Part shown: piece by piece, positions 34,447 through 46,649 of the stretch | How positions within the stretch are numbered: position 1 is the stretch's first letter | How the letters are laid out: every line of letters begins with the position of its first letter | DNA from: Coptis chinensis | Lineage: Eukaryota > Streptophyta > Magnoliopsida > Ranunculales > Ranunculaceae | Assembly: GCA_015680905.1 (NCBI GenBank) | Contig: CM027378.1 | Location: 40,893,001 to 40,957,000 of the forward strand | Reading direction: 5' to 3' | Length of the DNA: 64,000 bases | Notes under the pieces: generated by a model | Database searches by the model: none | Told to the model about the DNA's origin: nothing | Seen by the model: only the letters and a program-made list of their open reading frames with translations | Made by a program: the position numbers and the translations under genes

Positions 34447-36635
34447 GCCACCGCCTCTTCATCTTGGATTAGGGGTGAACTAGAACACCTCAAGTCATGC
34501 CATAGTAGAGTGTTTTCCCCATTTGCAATCTCAGATTTGATGAATTTCTTTGCAATCTCAGATTTGATGAATTTCTTTGCAATCTCTCTGGTATTCAAAA
34601 TATTTTGCCAAGACCATGAGCAATCTTTTGGGATACTCATGGTCAAGAAGAACTTCTCCTTAATGTGCTGCTTCCAAATCCAATCCACCCATATAGTGTC
34701 CTCTCTTGTCACCAGCTTGAATATTAGACCACAATAAGCTCCTGAGTTCCATCTTTGTAAATTCATAACTCCCAAGCCACCTTCATCTTTAGTGAGACAG
34801 ACTGTACTCCAACATGCCTGGTGGTGCCCTTTCTTCATGGTTGTACCCATCCATAAGAATTGTGCACATAACTTTTCCACTTGTTCTAGAATAGTAATTG
34901 GGAGAATAAAGGTTATCGACTAATAAGTGTGGAAAGAAATAAGAACTTAATTGATCAGTTGTAATCTACCTGCATGCGAGAGCAATTTTGATTTCCAATT
35001 TGAAATTTTCTTAGTGATCTTCTCAACAAGGGGTTGACAGTCCCTTATCCCCAATCTAGCCGAGATGAGAGGAAGGCCTAAGTAACTCACGGGAGGTTTA
35101 ACCAGTTCCACCCCCAGGAGAGTAGCCAAAGCTACAACATCTTGGTGATTTAATCCTCCGGCTAACAAAGATGTTTTGTGCTTGTTGATATTCAACCCCG
35201 TGGCATCTCCAAATGTTTTTAAGCACTCTTTGATGGCATTCAAGAAGCACAATCACCCTTGCAGAACAAAAGAACATCATCCGCAAAGGACAGATGAGAC
35301 AGTCTCACTCTGCTACATTTTGAATGAAATGAGATGGCTTTGCTGTTAATGTTCTGCATAATAATAGAACTGAGAATTTCCATCACTAGAACAAACAGAT
35401 AGGGGGATAAAGGATCTTCCTGCCAAATACCTCTCTTCCCTTCAAAGAACCCTTCAGGAGTACCATTGATCATAATAGAGTAAGAGGGAGTTGCAATGCA
35501 CATCTCTATCTATTTATACATAGACAGAGGAAAGTTAAAGACCTTGATCATAGCAAGGATATATAGCCTCCCAACTCACCATGTCATAAGCTTTCCTTAT
35601 ATCCAGCTTGATTTAGCATCTAGGAGTGCCATACTTCCTATCATAACCTCTGAGGAGTTCATGAGAAAACAAAACGTTGTCTTGAATGGATCTGCTAGGA
35701 ATAAACGCTGATTGGTTTGCTTGGACAATGTCATTAATGACTAACTTTATCCTATTAGCCACAACATTTGAAATACATTTATAGATGGTGTTACATAGCG
35801 CTATTGGTCTGAAATCCTCAATCTTTGAAGGATTACTAACTTTAGGTATGAGACATATGAAAGTAGCATTAATCCCTCGAGGACATCTATAATATTTGAA
35901 TGCATTACTGATAGCCTCTGTAAAATCATCCCCAACTATATTCCAACAGCTCTTGAAAAAGAAAGGAGTGTAACCATCTGGCCCAGGTGCTGTATTCTCT
36001 TTCATCCCAAAAAGTGCTTCCTTTATTTCCTTTTGCGAGATATCAGCTTTTAGAAGAATTTTCATAGAGGGTGAAATGATGGCTTTGACATGAAGGCTAT
36101 CGAAAAACTCCTCTCCGCTAATCTCTGCTGCCAGAACCCAGAATCTCAGTGTAATACCCACTATAGATTTTATAACCTCAGCTTGACCCATTACAGTAAC
36201 ACCATCTGCATTCTGAATGTACCATATGCCACTCTTAGCTTTCCTTTCCTCTAGCGATTTAAAGAAAAAAGCAGTGCATTTGTCTCCTTCTCTCGCCCAA
36301 ACATCTTTTTGTTTACTCTTGATTTCAGCAGCTTCTATCCGAGCCAAGTCACTATACTTTCTGAGAGCTTCCTTTTCTCTTTGTCCCAATAACAAATCCC
36401 AAAGTTTAGCTAGCAGCTGCCTTTGCACATCATACAAGACTTCCCTAGCTTGCTCCACTCGACCATGAATGTTTGAGAACTGAGATCTAGCCCATGGTTT
36501 GATTCTCGCCTTCAGAAGTTTCAGTTTTCGCATAAGGACATACATTGGGTTCGAAAACAATTGCACATCCCATACTTCTTGCAACATGTTTTGGAAATTC
36601 TGTTGTTCTACCCAATAGTCCTTGAACCTAAAAGG
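34447..36635 (-). mobile_element. L1-type LINE, ORF2 reverse transcriptase portion
   Basis: On the minus strand the frames 36587-35613, 35503-35240, 35252-34947 and 34880-34450 give the LINE RT in order: RFKDYWVEQQNF at the start, KEALFGMKENTAPGPDGYTP, FICLIPKVSNPSKIEDFRPI, VVANRIKLVINDIV, the catalytic phrase LSFADDVLLF (about 35290), VSYLGLPLISARLG, and FLWMGTTMKKGHH. RT copies the LINE RNA at a nicked target site. At least three frame changes or stops interrupt it. A 27-bp tandem duplication at about 34530-34586 adds nine residues in frame (EIAKKFIKS twice). With the inserts removed, ORF2 would be about 1,380 residues, the usual size for plant L1. Confidence 0.9.
34530..34590 (-). repeat. 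27-bp in-frame tandem duplication in LINE ORF2
   Basis: The unit GCAATCTCAGATTTGATGAA plus TTTCTTT is present twice, followed by a third partial copy. On the minus strand it encodes EIAKKFIKS twice. Its length is a multiple of three, so the LINE frame stays open. Confidence 0.85.
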
Positions 36636-37866
36636 TGTAGGAACCGTTATGGTTGTATGTCATCTATTACAAACCGTGAAAACCCATGCGCAGCGGAATA
36701 AGGGTGTTCACAATTTTGTTAGGAATCATACTTTTGAAAAGCTGTGATATCTCTGAGAATCCAAGCTCTACGATTCAACAACCTCTTGATCTTCTGTTAT
36801 ATTCCTATCTTGGAATGGACGTTGTGTGGGCAACGATCTACCAATCCCTTCTTTCTCTCTTGGCCAAATTTTGGGACTAATTATGCTTTAGCAATCACTT
36901 AGTGTTTGGCTAGGAAAGAAGGGTTTCTTTATATAGGCCACAACAGGGACTATGAGGAGAAATTAGGGTTAGGTCTCCTGACGGGCTTGGGCTTCCCATG
37001 TTCGCCCAGAACACACGGCCCAAGTCCGTCAACAAATGGCTTATTTCACTAAAGGTCATTGTTGCACTACCACCCTAATCCCAAATTACGTGTATTACGT
37101 TTATGGGCTCCATATTATATGCTTGTTGATCTCCCCGTGTTAAGATATCGAATGCCCGTTGATTAAGTCAAGTTACTAACAACTACATTAATCAACTTCT
37201 TATGTCCTTGAGTAGTACCACTCAACCTCATTGTCACGTTGGATTAAATCCACCTACAGGGTTTACATGACAATCCTTATGAGCTCCTCAAGGGGACATC
37301 ATCAACCCGACTTCTTGCGGGTCACATATTTCTTCTATAATCAACAACACACCTTACACACAATGTCATTACCCAATCCATCGAGTTTGTTGGTTCACAA
37401 ATGAATCTCACTCATTGATGATTTAAAGCAATGTACAATGCCCGTAAGTGCCCATTATTATATCCGGATTAAGAGGACAAGCATCCATAATAACAGAGGT
37501 GTTTGTTTTCTTATATAGTTAGTATAAAGAGAAACAACCTCACTTGGTCCTGTTCAATACACACAAAGTGTACTAGTATAATCCTGTAGTCAAGATAGAC
37601 TAATACCAGATTATACTACAACCGTACCAATGGTTTGTCCAAATCCATCTAGGTTGTGAACGTTTACTTATACTTTATAAGGTACTGATGATATGATCTT
37701 CTGTGTGTCACCACACACTATATTATCTACAACATAAAGTATTAGACGCATGCATATAACTAATAACATATGTGATATGCATAACATTTGCCCATATGAT
37801 TCTCATTCAAAATATGAAGAATTAAAGTTAATACAAAAGTAATGCTTTTAGTATATAGCCTTATCA
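36636..37866. mobile_element. Probable solo LTR (1231 bp) in LINE ORF2
   Basis: The unit starts TGTAGGAACC, ends CCTTATCA, and is flanked by AAAGG on both sides (36631-36635 and 37867-37871). The LINE protein reads through when the unit is set aside (CKALPF before, PFRFKDYW after). It has no coding capacity, which with TG..CA ends and a 5-bp duplication fits a solo LTR left by recombination. The word CATGCGCAGCGGAA near the left end reminds me of Ty1/copia LTRs, but the superfamily is uncertain. Confidence 0.8.
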
Positions 37867-38591
37867 AAAGGTAGGGCTTTGCATTCATAATCATACCAGA
37901 AAAGCAAGACTGGTGAGTGATCTGATGCTCCATGGGGTAGAAATTCTACATTAGAAGATGGATATACATTAGTCCATAAGCTATTGACTAAGCATCGGTC
38001 AATCTTAGTCATTATTCTGCCTCTTCCCTCCACCTTGTTATTCCAAGAGAAAAAAAACCCATTAAAGCTCAAGTCAGACAGACTTGCTCTTTGTAAATAT
38101 TCCACAAATTCCTCAGCTTCTCTAGGGTGCATTGGACTACTTCCCATCCTTTCCTCAACTTTAGTTATGTTGTTGAAATCACCAACTATAGCCCAAGGAA
38201 GCATGATTGAACTTTGAATAGACATTATATCCTTCCATAGTTTAGTTATGAGAGCTTTGGAATTTCTAGCATAGACCACCGTGAGCATGAAGACTTCATT
38301 GGTATGCTTGAAAGTAACTTGACAGTGAATAAACTGATCAGAGTCCTGTAAGTTCACAATGCTTATCATATAAGGATCCCAACAAATCTAAATTCTACCT
38401 GCTGGATCTTTTCCATAGTTATTCGTCTGTTCCCAGAGAGGACAACAAATGTTTCTTATGTACTCATACTTGTCTTCCCGCACTTTGGTTTCGAGTAAAC
38501 AAAAAACACTAAGCTTCTTATTCAATCTTACTTTATTTATCTCCCTAGCTTTCTCAATGTCATTGGTGCCTCTAACATTCCAAAAACACAT
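37867..38591 (-). pseudogene. LINE ORF2 N-terminus: apurinic-type endonuclease
   Basis: ORF2 starts with ATG at 38591-38589, nine bases after the ORF1 stop (38602-38600) and in another frame, so translation probably relies on re-initiation. The endonuclease phrases are MCFWNVRG, CLLETKV, VVYA, VGDFNNI (catalytic D and N), SWNNK and GASDHSPV (catalytic D and H). This enzyme nicks target DNA to start target-primed reverse transcription. One stop lies between the frames 38603-38388 and 38369-37848. The segment ends at the solo LTR. Confidence 0.9.
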
Positions 38592-38599
38592 TGATGTAA

Positions 38600-40430
38600 T
38601 CAACTATGATTTTTCTTCTTGGAGCCTCTTGTTCTGCCCCTTCCTTTTTTGCCACTAACTTGATTCTTATCTATTGCAGCTTGAGATTTGTTACTGGACT
38701 GTTGACTTGCGTTACAACACACTTTGCCAGATCGTGTAACAACACCAGTTGGCACCATTGGTGTAGCAGGTTTAACTTCAGCACCTTCATTCTCTATGAT
38801 TTGATCATTAAAAAACTCAGTCTCCTCTTGCATCTCGTCCACCTCAGAATTTCCATCCTTTTCATCAATGTCTGTTAATAGGTGAAACCTGCTAGCCTCC
38901 ATGTTAAACGCTAACGCCATTTCATGCTCACTGCAGCGTTGCTTAGTTCAAGAGCAAAGGGGACTAGAGATTGTTCCAACTCTGCAGCACTTACTGCTGT
39001 AGGATCTTTCTCCTTCCATACAACGATGTCAAAATTCCCATTTTGTGCTACCTCCCCTCATGCTACCATATTGCAAGGAGATATAGACGGATTTACAATT
39101 GCTTCTTCTTGTGAAATATTGTCAGAGGGGACCCGAGGGTTTATCCCAGGTTGTCTCACTTCTTCAGGACTTGTATGCATTTCCCGGCCTACTTCAGGAT
39201 AATGTTCTGCTTCATTGGTCGTTGTAGAAGGTACTGGTCTCCATTTAGTGGCCTGCTGCCTTCGCTTTAGCCTTCTTCTTTGACTCTTAGATAGTCTAAT
39301 ATTATTTCCTTGTGGTTGTGCTTCTTGTGCCATCGGTTCTTTTCCTTTGTCTAGAGCTTGCGGTTGTGCTGTAGGAATTTGAACCTGCTGAGGTGTTGGT
39401 ACTTGCTCACTATTTTTAGTTGCTTGCCTGCACTTTGACACTAAATGCCCAACTATCTTGCAGTGGTTACAGAACTTGGGCAAAGTACCTAGTTGGACTT
39501 TTTGCCAGAAATCAATACTTCGTTCCGGCATATCAATAGATATCTGATATGGTATCAGTTTCGACAAATCAACATCAAAAAGTACGCTCGCATAATAGCC
39601 ATTTTTTCACTCTAGAGAATTCATGTCTACCCGAATAGGATTGCCAAAGCCTCTACCCATACTAATTAATATATCAACCTCCCAATACTCAAAAGGCAGT
39701 CTTGGGAATTTGATCCAAACAAAGCCAGTAGTTTGTCTATGAGATTCTATGTTAAAGCTAGGCGTCCACCTTATAATTCTTACAAGCGGTCCTTGTAGAT
39801 GCCAATGCCACCCAAAGAAGATTTTGTTAAAGTCCACCTTATTATCAAGGCGAAACACAACATATCCTTTTCCCAAAGGTGAAAGCTTTAAACTTCCTGT
39901 TAAACCCCAATCGGTGCTGACTACCGATCTGATAGTGTATAAATTCAAGATCTTTGAATCCAATCGAGCAATGAGAGCAAACTTACATGCTTCTACTCCT
40001 CTTTCAAATGAACTCAGAGGAATCTTAATTGCTGGTTTATCATCTTTCTTGGATGGCACAGGAAAAGTTGAAACATCCACCGTTTGCTTTATTCTACCCT
40101 TCGCTATGTTCGCATAAGATTCCTTGGTTGTGTTATCTTCAACTCTGTTTCTACTATCCCCTTGTCTCGAAGATTCCACACCATTCCCTACTGGAAAACA
40201 TGTTTGGTGTCTATCGCTACTGAACCCAAATGGGATTGAAGCCATCTCGCCGGAACAACAACCAAAAACGAACAACAGCACCCCAACAGAATAGAGGAAG
40301 ATGCTTGTTTCCACTAAAGAACTCACACTGTTAACAGTGTAGGATTTTACCAATGGTGGAGATTAGGATAGCTTTCACCAAAGAACTCACACTATATTTA
40401 GTGGAGGATTTGACCTATCTGCTACTTTTA
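38600..40430 (-). pseudogene. LINE ORF1 and 5' leader
   Basis: ORF1 probably begins at MASIPFGFSS (about 40245). It has a DUF4283 region (LIARLDSKILNLYTIRSVVS to FEYWEVDIL), then KLIPYQISIDMPERSIDFWQ and a zinc knuckle CNHCKIVGHLVSKC (C-x2-C-x4-H-x4-C, about 39455), a P/Q-rich linker, and a basic C-terminus (KKGRGRTRGSKKKNHS). This is the RNA-binding protein of plant L1 elements. It carries a stop after VDMNSLE, a stop after CNMVA and one frame change near 38930. Upstream, two imperfect copies of a ~42-bp unit (about 40312-40352 and 40374-40414; shared word AAAGAACTCACACT) mark the leader. The true 5' end is not fixed. Confidence 0.85.
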
Positions 40431-40509
40431 TCATCAACTTAACCAAGTCAGAAGCAAGGGCTATCATTCCTACAGTTGATAAATCCTTGGCTCCATCCAA
40501 TAAGCTATG

Positions 40510-43500
40510 TGTCACACCCCGAATTTCGACAGAATTCGGAAAAATAATATTTGTTCCTGACTCTTCGATTTTCGAGGTGTGATGCACTCTCAACTTCCAA
40601 AAACCCATAAACAGTTTAAATATGCAGATAATTAAAAACCAATAAAAATTTTAAATTAAACAAAAGTCCTCTTCATTACAAAAATTTACAAATAAGATTT
40701 GGTTACAAATCTCTTTTCAATAACTCTTTATTTAAAATTACAAATGAAAACACAAATAACATTGTCTCAACTGAAAATCTATATCACCTCAAGAGAAAAC
40801 AAAACCTATCTTGAAATGCAACGCTAACGTAAACCACAAGCAGCAACCAACCTTCTTCAACACTAAACCTGTCAAGACTTATCAACTATGTTCATTTAAT
40901 GAACACACCCGATAAGCAAACATGCAAATCGGGTCAACATTATAAAAATGCTGGTGTGAGTAACTATAAAATATAATATATACTTATACATATATTTACA
41001 CACTAAATAAGGCAGTTAGTTCCTCCACTGAGGTGCCTTAACATCTAACGAATAATACAACATCCTTAAGTATAATAATTAAGGCAGGTAGTTCCTCCAC
41101 TGAGGCGTCTTAGCTTCTAATAATAAAAATAATCATATCGATATGTACATACAATATGTAAGGTAGTTAGTTTCTCCACTGAGGCGCCTTAACTTCCCAC
41201 TAACCACACAACAAACCATATGCATAATAAAAGACATTTAGTTCCTCCCCCGAGGCGCCTTAAGTTCTAACTAAACTAATAACCAACCAAGCATATTCTA
41301 TACGTACCGCGTTTCATGCTCAATTACAGAATGGGTTGTCTCTGCACAAGTAATTAGTTTGACCCACCCTTTTGCACAGCCATATACAATCATATATTTA
41401 AAGATATATCATTAACCAATATATTACCATAATTATATTATTTATGGCTTTTTTTGCGTGTCCCTAAAATCACGTCGTATCTATGTCTTACATAGTTTTC
41501 CTGGCTCCCACAATCGCTACCCAACGCCGAACATGTACATCCACATGCCTCCCCTCACATAATGAACCACTCTGTGCATAGCTACCCTAAGCGGGATATC
41601 GCATACCAGGTAACCCTCACACGGAAGCCATTATGTGAGTACTGCCACTATTCGACATAAAATATCACGCGTCTCGTTCTAATTTTGCGAACGGAATAAT
41701 CAAGCCACTATTCGGCTACACCAGAAGGGTCATTCAAATTTACTGAAACGCCAGAAGGGCCAATCATATAACATACGCCCATCACTAGGGCCAAATCACA
41801 TGAGTTGTGGTAGCTAAGTTCTAGGATTTTCGTTACGTAATTTATTCAAGTGTCGTACCTTAGTATCTCATAACCATTTCACTCTATCACGTGCCAAATA
41901 AATTATTGCACTAAACCACCATATTTGGAAAATCTCAATAATAATTCTTGTTCTATCTCATGCCAGTATACTTAATTGTACTGAAGCTCAACATTTCTCA
42001 TTAAAATAAAAATCCAAAAACCCAAAACTAGAGTCCATGAATCTGAGTCCATGTGTAGTTTAATTCTCATAAAAACGTATATACCTAAGTCTTATACAAA
42101 TTTCCCTCTTGTTACGTGCAAATATTTATATTCTTTACACACTACTCATGTCAAATCTTAATTAGATAATGACAAACAAAATTATACCATTTTTGACAAT
42201 ATTTTATTACTACATTTGTCCATATTCTTAAATATGTGAAAATCTGGAAAAATCAACATTCCACATTCAACGGTCAACAGTCAAAGTTAACACGTCATTT
42301 CCATGTTCAACAAGTTCATGGTCATAGCCATGGTTCATGGCTAAGGTCATAGTTCATGTCATGGCTAAGGTAAAGGTGCATGGCTCATGGGCTCACGGCT
42401 AAAGTCATGGTTAAGGTCATGGTTCGGACCCAACTAGCCAAGCCTATGACTCAACTAAAGATTCAAATAATGTTAGCCGGATCCAACATAAAAGCCAAAC
42501 TAGAAACCGGCCCAACAATAGATTTAGCCCAACTAGAAATATATAAAAGAAATAGATCCACTTAAAACAATAATGTCCCAGCCCACAAAAATAAAATAGA
42601 ACCGGTCCATGTACAAAAAAAAAATAGAACTGGCCCTAACAAAAACTAAAGACTTTGGCCCAAAGCCCAAAACTAAAATCGGCCCAAACCAAACAGATTT
42701 CGGCCCAAGGCCCAACCGAATTAGAGTTAGAATAGGTGAGACTGGGAGCACCGGATCTAAATCTCGGTCATCCCCTCCACCAGACCAGCTCGCGTCCGGC
42801 CATCGTAAACCTCCACACACCACAATCCAAAAACCAACCGAAATTAATCCCCATCCAAAACCAACAACATTTAATAAAAGCCAAATCCTCAAATCATTCA
42901 ATTCATATTCTTCATCAAAACTAGATCTAGAATTTTCGACCTCCATTAATGGCTTCTAAGAGCTTCGACAACCCCCACCCAATCCAGCATTCAATCATAC
43001 GTCAACAACCAACAATTTAACATCACAATATAAAAAAAAAGAGTTCAAACAAATCTATCAGGACGATTTGTTCTTTTGGCTTGGCGACGCCATTAACGCC
43101 CTTCCAAAGCTTCGCCAGCACCCATTCCACTACCCCCAACTACAACCAAACATCATTCCACCAAAGCCACAACAAGATAAGAGTTCAAAACCACAAACAA
43201 AAAGAGTTTAAATGAAACACAGGCCGAAATCTTGCTGTGGGGCTTGCACCACCATTAACAGCTTCTCGAAGCTTCGACAGTTCAATAATTAAGCAAACAC
43301 TATTCTAACATTTAACCCGTTTAACACTTCGACATTATTGCAGAACAACTACAGAAAAATGAACGAAAACCTTAGACAGTAAAATTTTGTCTGTATACCC
43401 GTAAAACTCTGGATTCCGTGAAAAAGAAAAAAACTAACTACTCACCTATATTAAAAGCTCTACGAATTCATCATAGTTCGAATCGTCGCGCTCCAACACT

Positions 43501-43713
43501 CTAGCAAGCGAGTTTTTATCTCCGCCTCCATTTTTATTTTAATTTTATCTAAAAACCCTATTCTTTGGAAAAAGTATATATATATACCTGGGTTTGAAAC
43601 CTAAGCCCAACACAGACTCGGGTCCAGAAATCAGGCCCACGTATCCCAAATCCAATCCAGTGAAGTTTAAATAAATAAATAAATAAATACGTATTTTAAA
43701 TACGGGCGTTACA
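40510..43713. mobile_element. Probable long solo LTR, TG..CA, 3.2 kb
   Basis: The unit begins TGTCACACCCCGAA, ends ACGGGCGTTACA and is flanked by CTATG on both sides (40505-40509 and 43714-43718). No coding region was recognised. Read on the minus strand it would start TGTAACGCCC and have a TATA-like run at about 43575-43587, followed by a leader-like region with a GGTGAGT donor-like site near 43445. That layout fits a long LTR of a Ty3/gypsy chromovirus such as Tekay/Del, but the family is a guess from the termini. The + strand contains the four hairpin-forming repeats listed next. Confidence 0.7.
41010..41275. repeat. Four tandem hairpin-forming repeats inside the long solo LTR
   Basis: Four copies of a ~33-bp core (starting near 41011, 41083, 41159 and 41231) recur every 72-77 bp. 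Each core has the arms AAGGC..GCCTT and CCTC..GAGG around AGTTCCTCCACTGAGG, so each can fold into a short stem-loop. The fourth is the most worn. Confidence 0.8.
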
Positions 43714-44243
43714 CTATGAGAGCAACACATACATCATATTTATAACAAATGTGGACCTTAAAACTAATGAGTTTCATTTTTACTGAAGCGTGTATCCCAT
43801 CCATGACTACTAAAGCACGTATCCTTCATAGAGTTATGTGTGTTAATAACAAAGCAATAAAAAGGATAGTTGTATAGGAAATTTCTATCTAAGATAAGAT
43901 CTTATAAGGCCAGTCTGAAGCATATCTCACATGGCACATTTAGGTTACTAAGTATATAGTACAATAGCTTGTACCAAGACCATGAAAACTAAGTACGGTC
44001 CTTTTGGGGCTGCACACCTCTACTTCTAACAGGAGACTCACATTACCAAGCAACAACTCCTTGTAAAAGGTGATGCAGTCGTTTTTCTCAAGAAGGATAT
44101 AAATAAACTTAAATAAACTTATTGTTCTGACTTCTAAGAACCAATTGATCCAATTACTTGTATATGTGAGATTGGCCAGTAGAGTAAATAAAATAACACA
44201 AATAGAATGGGGAAAAACTTATTTTAAAACGACAAATATGTAA
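43714..44243. other. Unassigned AT-rich flank
   Basis: No gene or recognisable repeat. It was continuous with the LINE leader before the 3.2 kb unit inserted, so it may include the LINE 5' end or host DNA. Confidence 0.5.
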
Positions 44244-44267
44244 AACCAAACACCATCGATAAAACAA

Positions 44268-44275
<8 letters not shown>

Positions 44276-44329
<54 letters not shown>
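44276..44329. repeat. TA dinucleotide array (left)
   Basis: About 27 TA units border the poly(A) side of the LINE tail. Confidence 0.95.
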
Positions 44330-44346
<17 letters not shown>

Positions 44347-44576
44347 TTTTGGATGGCAAGCAGGGTTTTGAGAGGTCCCTTACCCCTATTGTATAAATAA
44401 GATAAATTGGCTTGGTTACATTCTTATATGATTTTTGTCCGTAGCATCATCATATATGATTTTCTTTACATTTTTTCAAAAAAGAGCTTGGAATCAGCTC
44501 TATAAAACTAACACTTGGAATATTAGATGCTAAGATATCTGCTAACTTATTTGACTCCCTATATACATGCACTAAA

Positions 44577-44589
<13 letters not shown>

Positions 44590-44656
<67 letters not shown>
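44590..44656. repeat. TA dinucleotide array (right)
   Basis: About 33 TA units border the truncated 5' side of the LINE tail and run straight into the 14-bp flanking repeat. Confidence 0.95.
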
Positions 44657-44658
<2 letters not shown>

Positions 44659-44670
44659 CCAAACACCATC

Positions 44671-46439
44671 ATTCTACAAATTTAATCCTAAGACACTCAT
44701 TGTTTGCTGCAGTACGTTAGTGACTTATGAATAAAATTTGTTATAGCCAACTTGTGAAAGCTTGTTATTTTGTTAGGTTCTGCCATTGCATTTAAATACC
44801 ATCACTATCCTCAACGATTTTTTGTGGCTATCAGTTAAATTGATATGATTGACAAAACCATTTCAGATCAAATTTCTAATAAATTGAAAATTAACCATAC
44901 CATTCCAAAAATAGAGAGAGTACATAAACATACATCATACACCCTCATTCAAACAAGTCATCACAAACAAGCACCCATTACATTTCACAATTTCAGTTCT
45001 TACAGACAAAACCCAACAATTTATCACAAAGAAACACAGAAACCCCAATAAATGTCATTAATTGTACAAATAGGAATATCCATAGTAACAGATCTTAAAA
45101 AAAAACAATTACCTGTTAATTAGATGATGCCCTTGAGAGAGAAAGATGAGACGAATTTCTAAAACAACCAGAATCGAAATCCACTAGAACTGGTAGCAAA
45201 AAATGGAAAAGAAATCGATATTGATAATAAATCTCTCTAAAAATTATAATGATTTGAAGTGAGAGGAAGAGTACCTGGTCGAAGAATAGCTAATTAACAT
45301 GCTATGGTGTGTATACCCACTTCCTGAAATTCAAGAAGAACCAATACTTAATCTGATCTCCTCAATTACACCAAAACCCAAAGAATTATTAATATCAAAA
45401 GAACAAAAAACAAAAGCAAGAATTCACTGTGAAATTAAACAAAATCAATTTGCATTGGCAGTACATTTTATGTGGTGCAAATTAATGCTGATGCCTGATA
45501 TAGAACTATTCGTACGTACGGAATGAATCTGTAAGGGTAAGGTTTCTTGGCAGGGAGTCCCAAGCCAGTGAACAATGGAAGCGGATTTCAGTTAAAAGCT
45601 TGAAAGAGTTTGACTACGGTCCCTGACCTACTTGCCAAAAAGAAGTTTATGATGCTCTAGTTGCAAAGTCCATTCGATATTGCCGTTGCCTTCACTTCTG
45701 CTGCCTATACCTTTGCTTCCACTTATGCCGTATGTTTCTATCTTCGCTCGCTCTACTATGAGGCCCGCGTCCAACTCCGAGAGCTCTTGTGAGAGAAAGT
45801 GAACCGTGAACTGGTTCGATCCCTCTTTCTAATGAGAAATTCCTATTTTCTTTCTCAGAGAACCCATATCGATACCAAACTGTAGAAACCATAGAGAGAT
45901 GAAAGTTACTACAATCAATACCAAACCCTCGAATTGAGTTAATAGAGAGAGAAAGAGAGTAACTTTGAGGAGTAGAACTGAAATTTAAGGTGTAGAGTTG
46001 AGAGTTAGAGTTGCGTAAATGCAATCACCGGCATGGACATTTGAGGAAAACCTAGAATGGTATAAGTGTATAACTAACTTGAGATGGAGAGAGCTAGAGA
46101 GGCAGCAAACCCATGAACTAAAAATGTTTAGAAGACTACTTTTACTAAAATACCCCTGAGAGTCAGGCGGGCTTGCTTGAATTTTTCCCCACAGGACAAG
46201 CGGGAAGCCTCACACAAAATAACGACAATGACTCTAGTGACTCCTTATACTACAACCATAAGCATTCGTACTTTAACAAGTGCCATTAACCGTCATTTTT
46301 GCGTGTCATTAATTGGCCAAATTGGTGTAGTCGTGGGCGTAGTGTTGTGTTTCAAATTAGTTTTTTCTAGTAGAGTTGTGGGTGCGTTGGACTAAAAACT
46401 AGTTGGGTCAAACGGTCACTTAAGGTCGGGTAATATGTA
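44671..46439. other. Unassigned stretch, no gene recognised
   Basis: The longest frame (46024-45692, minus, 110 codons) has no recognisable motif. A GA-rich tract at about 45895-45965 resembles a plant 5' leader on the minus strand, but no TATA-led promoter or exon could be supported. At 46364-46374 the word TTTTTTCTAGTAG resembles a CACTA end but lacks the terminal TG. Confidence 0.4.
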
Positions 46440-46647
46440 ACTATTTTAGTGAAATAGTCACAAATAGTTCTCCACACATATACGCCTTTTTTAGAAAAAA
46501 AACCATTTGTGACCGTTTCGAAAACGCATGTCACCAAAAACTTTTTAAAACAGTCACAAAAACCTTTTTCTGCCATTTGTGACTGTTTCAAACAGAACAT
46601 TCACAAATAACATTTTAAAATAGTCACAAAAAGCTTTTTTTTTCTAT
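46440..46647 (+). repeat. CACTA-like terminal region with TTTGTGAC subterminal repeats
   Basis: At least seven copies of a GTCACAAA-type word, in both orientations, occur within about 190 bp (for example near 46452, 46506, 46553, 46576 and 46621). They end in a T run followed by CTATTATTG at 46639-46647, a worn form of the CTAGTAGTG end of En/Spm elements. These words differ from the subterminal repeats at 60160-60420, so this terminus belongs to another CACTA family. Its 5' partner was not found. It abuts the truncated transposase directly. Confidence 0.55.
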
Positions 46648-46649
46648 TA

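Larger units (their letters stand above)
44244..44670 (-). mobile_element. 5'-truncated LINE tail between TA arrays, with 14-bp flanking repeat
   Basis: The minus-strand translation FNLVHVYRESNKLADILASN is the closing phrase of a LINE RNase H domain. It is followed by a short 3' UTR and a 22-base A run (T on the plus strand, 44329-44350). TA arrays lie outside on both sides (44276-44329 and 44590-44656), each with an 11-base A run nearby. The word AACCAAACACCATC stands at 44244-44257 and 44657-44670, a likely target-site duplication. It is a different LINE from the one at 5818-40430. Confidence 0.75.

Noticed and set aside
42609-42959. 116-codon plus frame and 137-codon minus frame in the 3.2 kb unit
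   Set aside because: Both are overlapping frames in low-complexity noncoding sequence with repeated PKPK/GFG words and no domain.
45692-46024. 110-codon minus-strand frame with a GA-rich upstream leader-like tract
   Set aside because: No recognisable motif or homologue; coding character is weak.
46362-46376. TTTTTTCTAGTAG resembling a CACTA right end
   Set aside because: It lacks the final TG and has no clear subterminal repeat cluster before it; left as a note only.
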